DNA of 13,469 nucleotides from Treponema sp. (GTDB taxonomy: Bacteria > Spirochaetota > Spirochaetia > Treponematales > Breznakiellaceae): NCBI GenBank assembly GCA_031273835.1, contig JAISRD010000115.1:1-13469 (forward strand), written 5' to 3'. Below are positions 1 through 6,747 of this stretch, in pieces (the stretch's first letter is position 1; every line of letters starts with the position of its first letter). The position numbers and the translations under genes were made by a program. The notes below the pieces were generated by a model. The model was not told the origin of the DNA and made no database searches. It worked only from the letters and a program-made list of their open reading frames with translations.

Positions 1-231
1 AGTTTTTCCTTCGTAGAGCCCCGAAAGTATTTCCGGTTCATCCGGTTCGTTCCGTTCCGTGGACGCGGGCCCTCCCCCGCCGGGCCTGCGCCGCCTGAGT
101 TCCCTCCGTATATCTTCAACCGAAAGGGGGATTCCCGCGGGGCAGCCGTCTATGACACAGCCCAGGGCGGGACCGTGGGACTCGCCGAAGGTGCTGACCC
201 GGAAGATCAGGCCGGTGCTGTTTCCCGGCAT
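1..231 (-). CDS. aroC: Chorismate synthase, N-terminal part (gene runs off the left edge)
   Basis: Chorismate synthase converts 5-enolpyruvylshikimate-3-phosphate to chorismate, the last common step of aromatic amino acid synthesis, using reduced FMN. The 77 visible codons read as its N-terminus. MPGNSTGLIFRVSTFGESHG carries the family signature (G-x-x-F-R-V-T-T-F-G-E-S-H-G), followed by ALGCVIDGCPAGIPLS, the Arg-rich RRELRRRRPG stretch and ILSGLYEGKT near the edge. The frame is open to base 1, so the rest lies outside the window. The ATG at 231 is chosen because it matches the usual family start. A GGAAG about 8 bases upstream is a modest ribosome site. The gene starts one base after the stop of a short kinase-like fragment and may be translationally coupled to it. 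No shikimate-pathway neighbour is visible. The identification is secure from sequence signature alone. Confidence 0.93.
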   Translation of the reverse strand, partial: MPGNSTGLIFRVSTFGESHGPALGCVIDGCPAGIPLSVEDIRRELRRRRPGGGGPASTERNEPDEPEILSGLYEGKT

Positions 232-232
232 G

Positions 233-385
233 TCAGGAGGCTTCCATTTCCGCCATGGAGGGCGGATTCGCCCCCTTAGCGGCATTGTAGGGGCTGCCGC
301 CCTTACAGGGGACATATACATCCCGCCCCGCCGGATTTTTTTCGGGGACCATATCGATAAGGGCGTCACCGCAGCAGACTATCAT
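233..385 (-). pseudogene. Truncated PfkB-family sugar kinase (fructokinase-like) N-terminal remnant
   Basis: A 50-codon reading frame starts at the ATG at 385. Its first 36 or so residues read as the N-terminus of a PfkB-family fructokinase: MIVCCGDALIDMVPE, then PAGRDVYVP and GGSPYNAA, the substrate-binding loop that full-length members share. Homology then ends abruptly. The next 14 residues (KGANPPSMAEMEAS) look unrelated, and a TGA follows one base before the aroC start. Full-length relatives are about 300 residues, so at least 85% of the gene is missing. The break coincides with a short hairpin (249-266). I see no strong ribosome site. It may be a deletion relic, or it may survive as a short upstream frame coupled to aroC. 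The kinase identity of the first part is fairly sure; the cause of truncation is inferred. Confidence 0.65.
249..266. repeat. Small inverted repeat at the kinase break point
   Basis: TCCGCC at 249-254 and GGCGGA at 261-266 form a 6-bp stem with a 6-base loop. It lies just upstream of aroC, exactly in the part of the kinase fragment that no longer resembles a kinase. It could be a dispersed palindromic element or simply a chance stem in GC-rich DNA. No second copy was noticed in this window. Confidence 0.35.
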
Positions 386-472
386 GGCTTTATCGTATCA
401 ATATTTTAATGATTTGAAAATCACCCCGGAAGGCAGAGCGTTTACACCGGACCGCTTTTTAGTTACAGTAAG

Positions 473-502
473 TTGAACGATTAACATAATTGAACGTATA
501 TA
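473..502 (+). promoter_or_regulatory. Sigma-70-type promoter of the SGNH hydrolase gene, with direct repeats
   Basis: TTGAAC at 473-478 and TATATA at 497-502 are separated by 18 bases, and the start codon lies 21 bases after the -10 box. Two short direct repeats overlap the promoter: TTGAACG at 473-479 and 490-496, and AACGATTA at 476-483 and 502-509. Repeats inside a promoter suggest a repressor or activator site, but no cognate protein can be named. The interval 386-523 otherwise holds only a TGATTT/AAATCA palindrome at 410-423. Confidence 0.55.
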
Positions 503-523
503 ACGATTACACAGGAGAGCGGG

Positions 524-1198
524 ATGAAAAATATACTCTGTTATGGAGACTCCAATACATGGGGGTGTATTCCTGTTACCAATAAACGCTATTCTTGGGA
601 TGTCCGTTGGCCGGGCGTTATGCAGCAGGCTTTGGGCGGTGGATATCATGTGTATGAAAATGCCCTAAACGGGCGTACAACAGTCTTTGAAGACCCGATT
701 GAGGAAGGCCGGTGTGGAAAGACCGGATTTTCCACCATCTTGGAAGTCAACGCGCCCTTGGATCTAGTCATTGTGATGCTTGGTTGTAACGATTGTAAGC
801 AACGTTTTCTAAAGAGCCCTTGGGATATTGCCTGGGGAATAGACCTGCTGATACAGTATATCCGGCGGACTCCCTGCGGCGTGGATGGACAGCCACCAGA
901 GATTCTAATAGCAGCTCCGATTCGTTTTGGTTCTACTTGGGATCAGACGATCCTCGGTACGGTTTTTGGGCCAAGATCCACTGAAATTTGTGAACAACTG
1001 CCCGACACTTACCGCTATGTGACAGAAAAAAACCGTTGCCACTTCCTTGATGCGGGACATTATGCGGCGCCCGGCGTGGATTGTGTGCATCTCACGGAAG
1101 AAGGGCATCGGAAACTTGGCGAAGCGTTCACCCGTAAGTCCAAAGAAATCATCTTGGGAAGAAAAGAAACTGTTGGAAACGGCGCGATCCAAGGATAA
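524..1198 (+). CDS. SGNH/GDSL-family esterase (arylesterase/acyltransferase type)
   Basis: This is a serine hydrolase of the SGNH superfamily, 224 residues, with no signal peptide and so likely cytoplasmic. All blocks are present: GDSNTWG (Ser10 nucleophile), ENALNGRTT (Gly50 of the oxyanion hole), LGCND (Asn89) and DCVHLTEEGH (Asp186 and His189 of the triad). The pattern GDSxTWG, DVRWPGV, LGxNDxK and SPWDIAWGI matches the mycobacterial arylesterase/acyltransferase (MsAcT) group, which is of similar length. Members hydrolyse or transfer short acyl esters; the physiological substrate here is unknown. AGGAGA lies 8 bases before the ATG. The stop at 1196-1198 directly abuts the stop of the convergent methyltransferase gene, leaving no room for a terminator. 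It may de-esterify the imported substrate of the neighbouring ABC system, but this is only a neighbourhood inference. Confidence 0.9.
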   Translation: MKNILCYGDSNTWGCIPVTNKRYSWDVRWPGVMQQALGGGYHVYENALNGRTTVFEDPIEEGRCGKTGFSTILEVNAPLDLVIVMLGCNDCKQRFLKSPWDIAWGIDLLIQYIRRTPCGVDGQPPEILIAAPIRFGSTWDQTILGTVFGPRSTEICEQLPDTYRYVTEKNRCHFLDAGHYAAPGVDCVHLTEEGHRKLGEAFTRKSKEIILGRKETVGNGAIQG

Positions 1199-2242
1199 TC
1201 AGTGGTACGAGCCATATTCTTTTGCCGCATCATAAAAGGCCAGAATATTTTCCAGCGGGGTATCCGGCTGGATATGATGAGCCGGCGCAACAATGTAACC
1301 ACCGCCTCCGGCACAGCCCTGAATAAGGCGTCCTGTTTCCGCCTTTATCTCCTCCGGAGTTCCAAAGGGCAGGATGTGCTGGATGTCCAGGCCGCCCCAC
1401 AAGCTCAGTCTATCCCCATAGCGCCGTTTCACCTCAAGCGGGTCAATCGCCTTTGGCTGGATAGAATGGTAGATGTCCACACCCATTTCAATAATATCGT
1501 CTAACACAAGGAAGGGATTTCCACAGGTATGGTAGGCGATTTTAATATCAGGATTGACTTTGCGGTATTCGGCGATCATGTAGGTAAAGCGGGGTTTAAG
1601 ATATTTCCGAAATGTATCGGGCGACATCAACATTCCCATCTGTACTGCAATGTCATCCCCCATCCAAAGCATATCAGCGCCCAATTTAACGCCCGTAAGT
1701 CCGGCATGCAACGGCTGGAACATCACCTTATCAAAAAGCGTATGTGCGTAATCTTCATCTTCCACCATATCAATGAGGAGTTCTTCCATACCACGTAACG
1801 CCCAAGCAGTCTCAAAAAGAGTACAGGTAATACTGGCTACCATCCACATGGTCTTCCCGTAAACGTCCATTTTTCGCTTCAGAGTGTCATATTGGGTGGG
1901 TTCAAATGGATCCGGCGGGTTCCATGAAGCCAATTTTGACTTGTCACCCGATAATGGCCGTTCTACCATCTCTGTGTAGCTCCCCTTGCCAAAGGTAACC
2001 CTTTTCCAGCCTATACCGTAGTCACAGACATAGGAATCCCCTTGCCGGTAATAGCTGGTTTCAAATCCCCTTCCAGATGAAACGATCACCATATCGTTCC
2101 CCATGGTCACGCCGATATCATCGTGTTCCCCAAATTTTTGCCGGAGTAACGCTGCGATTTCAGGCGTATAGGTAGCATTTACCGGCGTTCTATCCGGTTC
2201 CTGATGCAAAAGCGCAATTCGTACGCGTTCTTTTGATGTCAT
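1199..2242 (-). CDS. UroD/MtaA-type zinc methyltransferase
   Basis: A 347-residue TIM-barrel protein of the uroporphyrinogen decarboxylase superfamily, of the kind that moves methyl groups to or from corrinoids rather than true HemE. The N-terminus MTSKERVRIALLHQEPDRTP is typical of these methyltransferases. The zinc motif His-X-Cys-Xn-Cys is visible as H238-T-C240 (HTCGNP) and C310 (GCAGGGGYIVAPAH). LWGGLD and TPLENILAFYDAA are further family hallmarks. The start at 2242 is preferred because GGGAGG lies 8 bases upstream. The longer frame to 2296 would begin inside a hairpin and lacks a ribosome site. It is the last gene of the transport locus, 82 bases after the substrate-binding protein. 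This suggests that the imported compound carries a methyl group, though no corrinoid protein lies beside it. The substrate cannot be read from sequence. Confidence 0.85.
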   Translation of the reverse strand: MTSKERVRIALLHQEPDRTPVNATYTPEIAALLRQKFGEHDDIGVTMGNDMVIVSSGRGFETSYYRQGDSYVCDYGIGWKRVTFGKGSYTEMVERPLSGDKSKLASWNPPDPFEPTQYDTLKRKMDVYGKTMWMVASITCTLFETAWALRGMEELLIDMVEDEDYAHTLFDKVMFQPLHAGLTGVKLGADMLWMGDDIAVQMGMLMSPDTFRKYLKPRFTYMIAEYRKVNPDIKIAYHTCGNPFLVLDDIIEMGVDIYHSIQPKAIDPLEVKRRYGDRLSLWGGLDIQHILPFGTPEEIKAETGRLIQGCAGGGGYIVAPAHHIQPDTPLENILAFYDAAKEYGSYH

Positions 2243-2266
2243 GGCGTAAACCTCCCTCATCCGGTT

Positions 2267-2298
2267 CGATGCGGGGCTTTTTAGTAAACCCCGCATCG
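2267..2298 (-). terminator. Strong intercistronic hairpin after the binding-protein gene
   Basis: CGATGCGGGG (2267-2276) and CCCCGCATCG (2289-2298) form a perfect 10-bp stem around a 12-base loop. It sits between the binding-protein stop and the methyltransferase ribosome site. In the minus-strand transcript no U-run follows, so it is more likely a partial terminator or a 3' stabilising stem that lets the binding protein be made in excess over the downstream enzyme. Confidence 0.55.
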
Positions 2299-2324
2299 TT
2301 CTTTCTTTATTACCGACCCCTCGA

Positions 2325-3407
2325 TTAGGGCTTTACTTTAAACTGGTAGTTTGCGGCATCCCGCTCTACCGCCGCACGGTCAAAATTATTGGCTTGTTCA
2401 ATAAAGTCGTTGGTATACACCTGATTCAACGGGAGGGCGGAGGAGATAGTACCGGAATCAATAGAACCCTGCATATTGAGCTGCCATTTATCCTCATAGT
2501 GCCAGCCGATATTGCTTCCGATCATCGCCTGATCTTCTGCCGTAAGGCCAAAGTTCATGTCGGCCCGGCCCTTGGCCAGCAGTACCGCCACATCCCAGGG
2601 TACGCTAATAGCCGGGAATTTTTGCATGGAGATATCCGCGCTCGCTTCGGGACTGCTTTTCACAAACCACATGCCCTTGGCCAGACCACGGGCAAAAGCA
2701 ACCACAAGTTCAGGATGGTTATCGATCATATCCTGGCTGGTAATAAAGGAATTACCGCAATTCTGGAACACCTCATTACCGTCGATATAACGCAAATGCA
2801 GACCCTGACCGTTATATTGGTAAACCTCGCTGACCCAGGTAAAGAGGATATCAATATTGCCGTTTTCAACCATCGCTGCACGGCTCTCACCGGCGACGAT
2901 CCACTGTACATCCGTCTTGGGATTAATGCCGGCCGCGAGCAGGATCGGTTCCGCCAACCCCTGCCAATCCGCCATACCCAGAGCAATGGACTTGCCCTTC
3001 ATATCTGACCATGTTCGGATCGAACTGGACTCTTGGACGGCAAAACCGAAGATATCAATGTTGTCATATTGGAAAAATGACTTGACCTTGATACCATTGG
3101 CGATGGCGGGGATCGTGATAGCAGGAGCGGGGGTTGCAAAATTCGCCTGGCCGGTCTCAAGCATCTTGCAGTCGTCTACGCCGCCGTCCACGATGGATAC
3201 ATCCAAACCTTCTTCCCTCCAATAGCCCATGGCCAGCGCCGCATAGAGCGGGCCGTCTTCAAGAGACTCCACGCTCCGCGGCATCATCAATGTTACCGGC
3301 GTTAGAGACGCGGATTCGGCACCCGCTTCCTCTTTTGACGATGCCTTACAGGCGACGATGACCAGCGCAAGGGCCAATACCACAAGAACTGTCAATACCT
3401 TTTTCAT
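2325..3407 (-). CDS. ABC transporter substrate-binding lipoprotein (NMT1/SsuA/NitT-TauT type)
   Basis: This is the extracytoplasmic substrate receptor of the adjacent ABC importer, 360 residues. The start at 3407 has AAGGAG 7 bases upstream and gives a classical lipoprotein signal: MKKVLTV, a hydrophobic core, and lipobox IVAC with the lipidated Cys at residue 20. The mature part follows the NMT1/ThiY-like pattern: DGPLYAALAMGYWREEGLDV near the N-terminus, a TGQANFATPAP loop in domain I, and WSDMKGKSIALG, the usual linker-strand region. This family binds small ligands such as pyrimidine precursors, sulfonates, nitrate or flavins. The ligand-contacting residues do not point to one of them. The gene follows permease B after 108 bases that contain two hairpins and is separated from the methyltransferase by a third, suggesting its expression is set separately within the operon. 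An upstream extension to 3494 is rejected. Confidence 0.9.
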   Translation of the reverse strand: MKKVLTVLVVLALALVIVACKASSKEEAGAESASLTPVTLMMPRSVESLEDGPLYAALAMGYWREEGLDVSIVDGGVDDCKMLETGQANFATPAPAITIPAIANGIKVKSFFQYDNIDIFGFAVQESSSIRTWSDMKGKSIALGMADWQGLAEPILLAAGINPKTDVQWIVAGESRAAMVENGNIDILFTWVSEVYQYNGQGLHLRYIDGNEVFQNCGNSFITSQDMIDNHPELVVAFARGLAKGMWFVKSSPEASADISMQKFPAISVPWDVAVLLAKGRADMNFGLTAEDQAMIGSNIGWHYEDKWQLNMQGSIDSGTISSALPLNQVYTNDFIEQANNFDRAAVERDAANYQFKVKP

Positions 3408-3424
3408 GTTTTTCTCCTTATTTT

Positions 3425-3439
3425 GCCGTATTATACGGC
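3425..3439 (-). promoter_or_regulatory. Perfect palindrome just upstream of the binding-protein ribosome site
   Basis: GCCGTATTATACGGC is a 7-1-7 palindrome flanked by TTTT on both sides. On the coding (minus) strand it places TATAAT within the palindrome and ends a few bases before the AAGGAG of the binding-protein gene. It could be an RNA stem shaping the 5' end of that message, an operator, or an internal -10 box. No convincing -35 box lies 16-18 bases upstream. Confidence 0.4.
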
Positions 3440-3440
3440 T

Positions 3441-3480
3441 TTTGATTTTATTTGCTCCGGCGAACCCGCCGGAAATCAAA
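3441..3480 (-). terminator. Hairpin between permease B and the binding-protein gene
   Basis: TCCGGCG (3456-3462) and CGCCGGA (3467-3473) form a 7-bp GC stem with an AACC/GGTT tetraloop. It is extended by TTTGATT (3441-3447) pairing with AATCAAA (3474-3480) across an 8-base bulge. No U-run follows on the minus strand. A processing or stabilising stem, or an attenuator, in the leader of the binding-protein gene is the likeliest role. Confidence 0.5.
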
Positions 3481-3515
3481 TCTCTTTTATCCACCAGTAT
3501 CCCCGTTTCGCTTTT

Positions 3516-4277
3516 TTAAGTTTTCCAATTGAGCGCCTTCCGTTCAAGCAACGATGCAAGACCGTAGAGCAGGAGCCCGACGGCGGCGACGAGAAAAATA
3601 CAGGCAAATGCGTATTCCGTCTTATAGTAGACGGTATAGTATGAAATACGGTTACCAAGCCCAGCGCTCGACGCCACAAACTCAATGCCGATACAGGCCG
3701 TCGTTGCAAAGATCGCCGCCAGCTTGATTCCTGAAAACACATCCGGCAAGGCAGTGGGAAAGATCACATAAAAAAAACGCTGAATCCTGTTTGCCCGAAG
3801 AGACTGCATAAGTTCCAGCCGGAGCTTTGGCACATTGTTGAATCCCGTACATGCGTTCATGTTGATAATCGGAAAACATTGGATCAAAGCTCCGATAACG
3901 CGGACATTCATACCAAAACCCAACTGGATGCAGAGGATAGGCATGAGGGTCATGAGCGGTGTAGTCACCAGCAGAATGACAAAAGGCGAAAGCGCATCGT
4001 TAACAAGCCGGAAGTTCGTAATCACCGCAGCAAAAAGGATTCCACAGGGGATAGCCAACAGATACCCTGACAGGATAGTGGCGGAACTGATCCAGAAATG
4101 AGGCGCCAATTCATCAAAATTTTCAAAAATACACTGGAAGATAGCCAGCGGCCCCGGTACCAGCACTTTGGGCACTTCAAAGATTCGGATACACAGTTCC
4201 CAACCTCCGAAAATGACAAAAAACATAATCACCGGCGCTAAAATCTCTGACATCCGGGACATAGGCTTTTCTTCCAC
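3516..4277 (-). CDS. ABC transporter permease B (NitT/TauT type), EAA glycine replaced
   Basis: An inner-membrane permease of 253 residues with about six hydrophobic segments (roughly 12-32, 63-87, 96-120, 125-145, 184-204, 223-243). The cytoplasmic EAA loop that docks onto the ATPase lies at about 155-187 and ends FPTALPDVFSGIKLA. The conserved glycine of the loop is Arg161 here (SLRANR, codon CGG), whereas its partner permease keeps Gly161. The start is GTG at 4277, because AAGGAG lies 7 bases upstream; the next ATG at 4262 is too far from it. The two permeases have the same length and align without an obvious gap, so they look like diverged duplicates. It follows ATPase B by 48 bases and precedes the binding protein. 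Family assignment is sure; the effect of Arg161 is unknown. Confidence 0.9.
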   Translation of the reverse strand: MEEKPMSRMSEILAPVIMFFVIFGGWELCIRIFEVPKVLVPGPLAIFQCIFENFDELAPHFWISSATILSGYLLAIPCGILFAAVITNFRLVNDALSPFVILLVTTPLMTLMPILCIQLGFGMNVRVIGALIQCFPIINMNACTGFNNVPKLRLELMQSLRANRIQRFFYVIFPTALPDVFSGIKLAAIFATTACIGIEFVASSAGLGNRISYYTVYYKTEYAFACIFLVAAVGLLLYGLASLLERKALNWKT

Positions 4278-4325
4278 AGATACGCTCCTTCCTTATCTAA
4301 ACGATACCCTTCCGGGCCATCTTTC

Positions 4326-5135
4326 CTATACAATTGAGCTAAGCCCAAGATCTCCTATCATCCTCGTAATGCGTTCCTCATAAGCGGTGAAGGCGGGTTC
4401 CTTGGCCAGCGCCAATGTACGGGGATAGGAAAAATCAATGGGGATTTCATTTTGTATCCGACCGGGCTGGGTAGCCATCACGACAACCCGGGATGCCAGT
4501 AGTACTGCTTCCCGTACATTATGGGTAATAAAGACAATCGTTTTTTTTGTCTTGTCCCAAATGTCCAGAAGTTCCAGATCCAGAAGTTCCCGATTGATTT
4601 CGTCCAGGGCGCCGAATGGTTCGTCCATCAAAAGAATTTCCGAGTCGTGTACCATGGCGCGGACTACACCGGCGCGCTGCATCATCCCGCCGGATACCTC
4701 CGCCGGCCGGGCCTTTGCGTAATCTGAGAGACCAACCATTTCCAGAAGCGCGTCGGTATGTTTTTCCCATTTTTCACCGGCATAACCCAAAATTTTTAAC
4801 GGGAGCTGTACATTCTTGCGAATCGAAAGCCACGGCAATAAATTGGGTTCTTGAAAGACAAAACCGATCTTCCGCACCAGCTTATTTTTTTCCCGTACAC
4901 TACCTCGATTCGCGTGGATACCGTCGACCAGCACCTCGCCAGAAGAAGGCTGGATGATGTCGCTGATGATACGGATGATCGTCGACTTACCGCAGCCCGA
5001 AGGTCCCAAAATAGACACCAACTCCCCTTCATGTACATCCAGTGTGACTTCTTCCAAGGCCTTCACTGTTTGATGGCGGGTTTGGAAAACCATGTTCACA
5101 TTTTTCATGCTGATCTTTGTCTTCATATTTTCCAT
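4326..5135 (-). CDS. ABC transporter ATPase B, canonical (NitT/TauT type)
   Basis: The nucleotide-binding subunit of the importer, 269 residues, cytoplasmic face of the membrane. All catalytic elements are intact: Walker A GPSGCGKST at 44-52 (Lys50), Q-loop Gln95 in FVFQEPN, signature VSGGM at 147-151, Walker B LLMDEP with Asp171 and Glu172, D-loop ALD at 176-178, and switch His205 in FITHN. The GALDEINRELL and VREAVLLASRVVVM stretches are typical of the SsuB/TauB/NitD group. The ATG at 5135 lies inside the last codons of permease A (13-base overlap), with GAAGG 7 bases upstream, so translation is coupled. Because the other ATPase lacks its catalytic residues, this subunit is predicted to supply the hydrolytic site. 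Confidence 0.94.
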   Translation of the reverse strand: MENMKTKISMKNVNMVFQTRHQTVKALEEVTLDVHEGELVSILGPSGCGKSTIIRIISDIIQPSSGEVLVDGIHANRGSVREKNKLVRKIGFVFQEPNLLPWLSIRKNVQLPLKILGYAGEKWEKHTDALLEMVGLSDYAKARPAEVSGGMMQRAGVVRAMVHDSEILLMDEPFGALDEINRELLDLELLDIWDKTKKTIVFITHNVREAVLLASRVVVMATQPGRIQNEIPIDFSYPRTLALAKEPAFTAYEERITRMIGDLGLSSIV

Positions 5136-5884
5136 ACGATGACCTTCTTTTCAATGTAACTCACCAACATAAAGAGTGAGTATCCAATGATAGCTAACAG
5201 CACGATACAACCGAATATCTTGTCCGTAAGGAGGTAACGCGAGTACTGCAAAATACGTACACCAATACCCTGGCCCTGGAGTACGAAATCCGCCGCAACC
5301 GCCGCCAGCGTACCGAAAATACAACCCAGCTTGATACCGGTAAAGACCTGTGGCAGGGCGTTTGGAAAAACGGCCTTCATAAAGATTTGCAGCCGACTAG
5401 CGCCGAGGGATCTCATTACCTCAATTTTGGAAGATTCGATATTTATAAAACCATTCAGCGTATTCAGCGCGATAATAGGCGCCGCTAAAATCACGATGCT
5501 GACGATCCTGATATTCGGATTCAGTCCCATCCACAGCTTGAGCAGCGGGATCATCGTAATCATCGGTGTTACCACCAACAGAATGAGATAAGGAGTCATA
5601 GCTTTTACAAGGATACGGAATTGGGAAAACAGGGAAGCTGCCAAGATACCAAGTGGTATTGCGATACAGATACCAGTCAGGGTGTACCGCACTGTTGCCA
5701 GGAAATAGGGCAGAATATCCTTTACAAAACTTTCGGCGGTGGAGACTGCGATATGGGATGGTTTGGGTAGGATGTTTTTTGGAATGCCGGTCATATCCAA
5801 AAAAAACTCCATCGCCGAAACGATGATCACCAAAAAAACGATAGGCGCCCAGAGAGCCTGTAGGTCTTTCTTGTTTTTCTTCAT
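5123..5884 (-). CDS. ABC transporter permease A (NitT/TauT type)
   Basis: An inner-membrane permease of 253 residues, predicted to have six membrane segments (about 12-32, 65-87, 95-120, 124-145, 184-204, 222-243). The EAA coupling loop is canonical: EVMRSLGASR with Gly161, ending FPNALPQVFTGIKLG. It is clearly paralogous to permease B, with the landmarks GIPK..ILPKP, TPMITMIP and EAA loop at the same residue numbers. It starts at 5884, 37 bases after ATPase A, with an AAAGGG-like ribosome site close to the ATG. Its 3' end overlaps the ATPase B start by 13 bases. In most NitT/TauT systems one permease gene forms a homodimer; here a heterodimer with permease B is expected. Confidence 0.92.
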   Translation of the reverse strand: MKKNKKDLQALWAPIVFLVIIVSAMEFFLDMTGIPKNILPKPSHIAVSTAESFVKDILPYFLATVRYTLTGICIAIPLGILAASLFSQFRILVKAMTPYLILLVVTPMITMIPLLKLWMGLNPNIRIVSIVILAAPIIALNTLNGFINIESSKIEVMRSLGASRLQIFMKAVFPNALPQVFTGIKLGCIFGTLAAVAADFVLQGQGIGVRILQYSRYLLTDKIFGCIVLLAIIGYSLFMLVSYIEKKVIVWKI

Positions 5885-5921
5885 AACCCTTTATCCTTTT
5901 CCTGGCAGGTACATTTCAGTA

Positions 5922-6740
5922 TTACAAACTCCGCAAAAGTCCATCCAACTCCTCCACATGCCGGATAAAACTGTCCTTTCCCAGTAAGTCAGGAGTACGC
6001 TCTTCCTCAGGAATGTCCACCGCGATTTCACGGAAGATGCCCGAATGCCCGTGCGCCAGCACACACACACGTCCACTTAGAAGCAGAGCCTCCTCTACGT
6101 TATTGGTAACAAACAGGATGGTTTTTCGTGTCGTTTTCCAGATGTTCAACAGTTCAAAAGCCAGTATCCGGCGGGTAATAGCATCCAACGCGCCAAAAGG
6201 CTGATCCAGGATCAGGATTGAAGGGTTATGGACCAACGCCCGGGCAATACTCGCCCTTTGACGCATCCCTCCCGACATTTCGTGGGGATACATGGTTCTG
6301 TACTTTTCAAGTCCCACCAGCCGAAGCAATTCATATATCCGGGCATCCCATTTTGGCCCTTTGAGTTTCATTACCTCCAGCGGAAGACGCAGATTTTTTT
6401 CGCAGGTCCTCCAGGCAAACAGATTATCATGCTGAAAGACAAAACCAAAGTCACGCAGCTTTTCCTTGGGGAGATATTTGAAAAAAGTCTCATCTTTTAA
6501 TCTAATAGAACCTGATGTAGCGGACATGATGCCTCCGGCAATTTTAAGCAGCGTCGATTTACCACAACCCGAAGGTCCCACGATGCTGACAAACTCATGT
6601 TCCCGTACCGAGAGATTAACGCCTCTCAGCACGGCAGTTTCTGTTTTCTTTGTCCGGAAGGTCTTGCATATATCAAGCAAAGAAAAAAAGGCGTTTTCTG
6701 GTGGAAAATCGTTAATCTGGGCCGGAAACAGAGTAACCAT
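5922..6740 (-). CDS. ABC transporter ATPase A with degenerate catalytic residues
   Basis: A 272-residue NitT/TauT-type nucleotide-binding subunit. Walker A GPSGCGKST (55-63, Lys61), Q-loop Gln103, signature MSGGM (155-159) and D-loop ALD are normal. Two catalytic positions are not. The Walker B glutamate is Gln180 (ILILDQP, codon CAG), and the switch histidine is Asn213 (FVTNN, codon AAT). Both changes are expected to abolish or slow hydrolysis while leaving ATP binding possible, as in the degenerate site of asymmetric ABC proteins. The frame is otherwise intact, which argues against a pseudogene. The ATG at 6740 is chosen although no ribosome site precedes it, because a near-consensus promoter (6748-6776) puts the predicted transcript start at this codon. 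A longer frame to 6776 would begin within the -35 box. It is the first gene of the transporter operon, 130 bases after deoR. Confidence 0.9.
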   Translation of the reverse strand: MVTLFPAQINDFPPENAFFSLLDICKTFRTKKTETAVLRGVNLSVREHEFVSIVGPSGCGKSTLLKIAGGIMSATSGSIRLKDETFFKYLPKEKLRDFGFVFQHDNLFAWRTCEKNLRLPLEVMKLKGPKWDARIYELLRLVGLEKYRTMYPHEMSGGMRQRASIARALVHNPSILILDQPFGALDAITRRILAFELLNIWKTTRKTILFVTNNVEEALLLSGRVCVLAHGHSGIFREIAVDIPEEERTPDLLGKDSFIRHVEELDGLLRSL

Positions 6741-6747
6741 GGAAGGC

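Noticed and set aside
59..409. A 116-codon plus-strand frame at the left edge
   Set aside because: The same DNA encodes aroC and the kinase fragment on the minus strand with clear family signatures. The plus-strand product is low-complexity and unrecognisable.
1199..2242. True uroporphyrinogen decarboxylase (HemE)
   Set aside because: The H-X-C...C zinc motif and the lack of heme-pathway neighbours fit the MtaA-type methyltransferase branch instead.
3425..3446. TATAAT inside the palindrome as an internal promoter for the binding-protein gene
   Set aside because: No acceptable -35 hexamer lies 16-18 bases upstream, so I kept it only as a structural element.
6120..6220. ATPase A as a pseudogene because of its lost catalytic residues
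   Set aside because: The frame is uninterrupted and every non-catalytic motif is intact. The Gln and Asn changes match the pattern of functional degenerate sites, so decay is the less likely reading.
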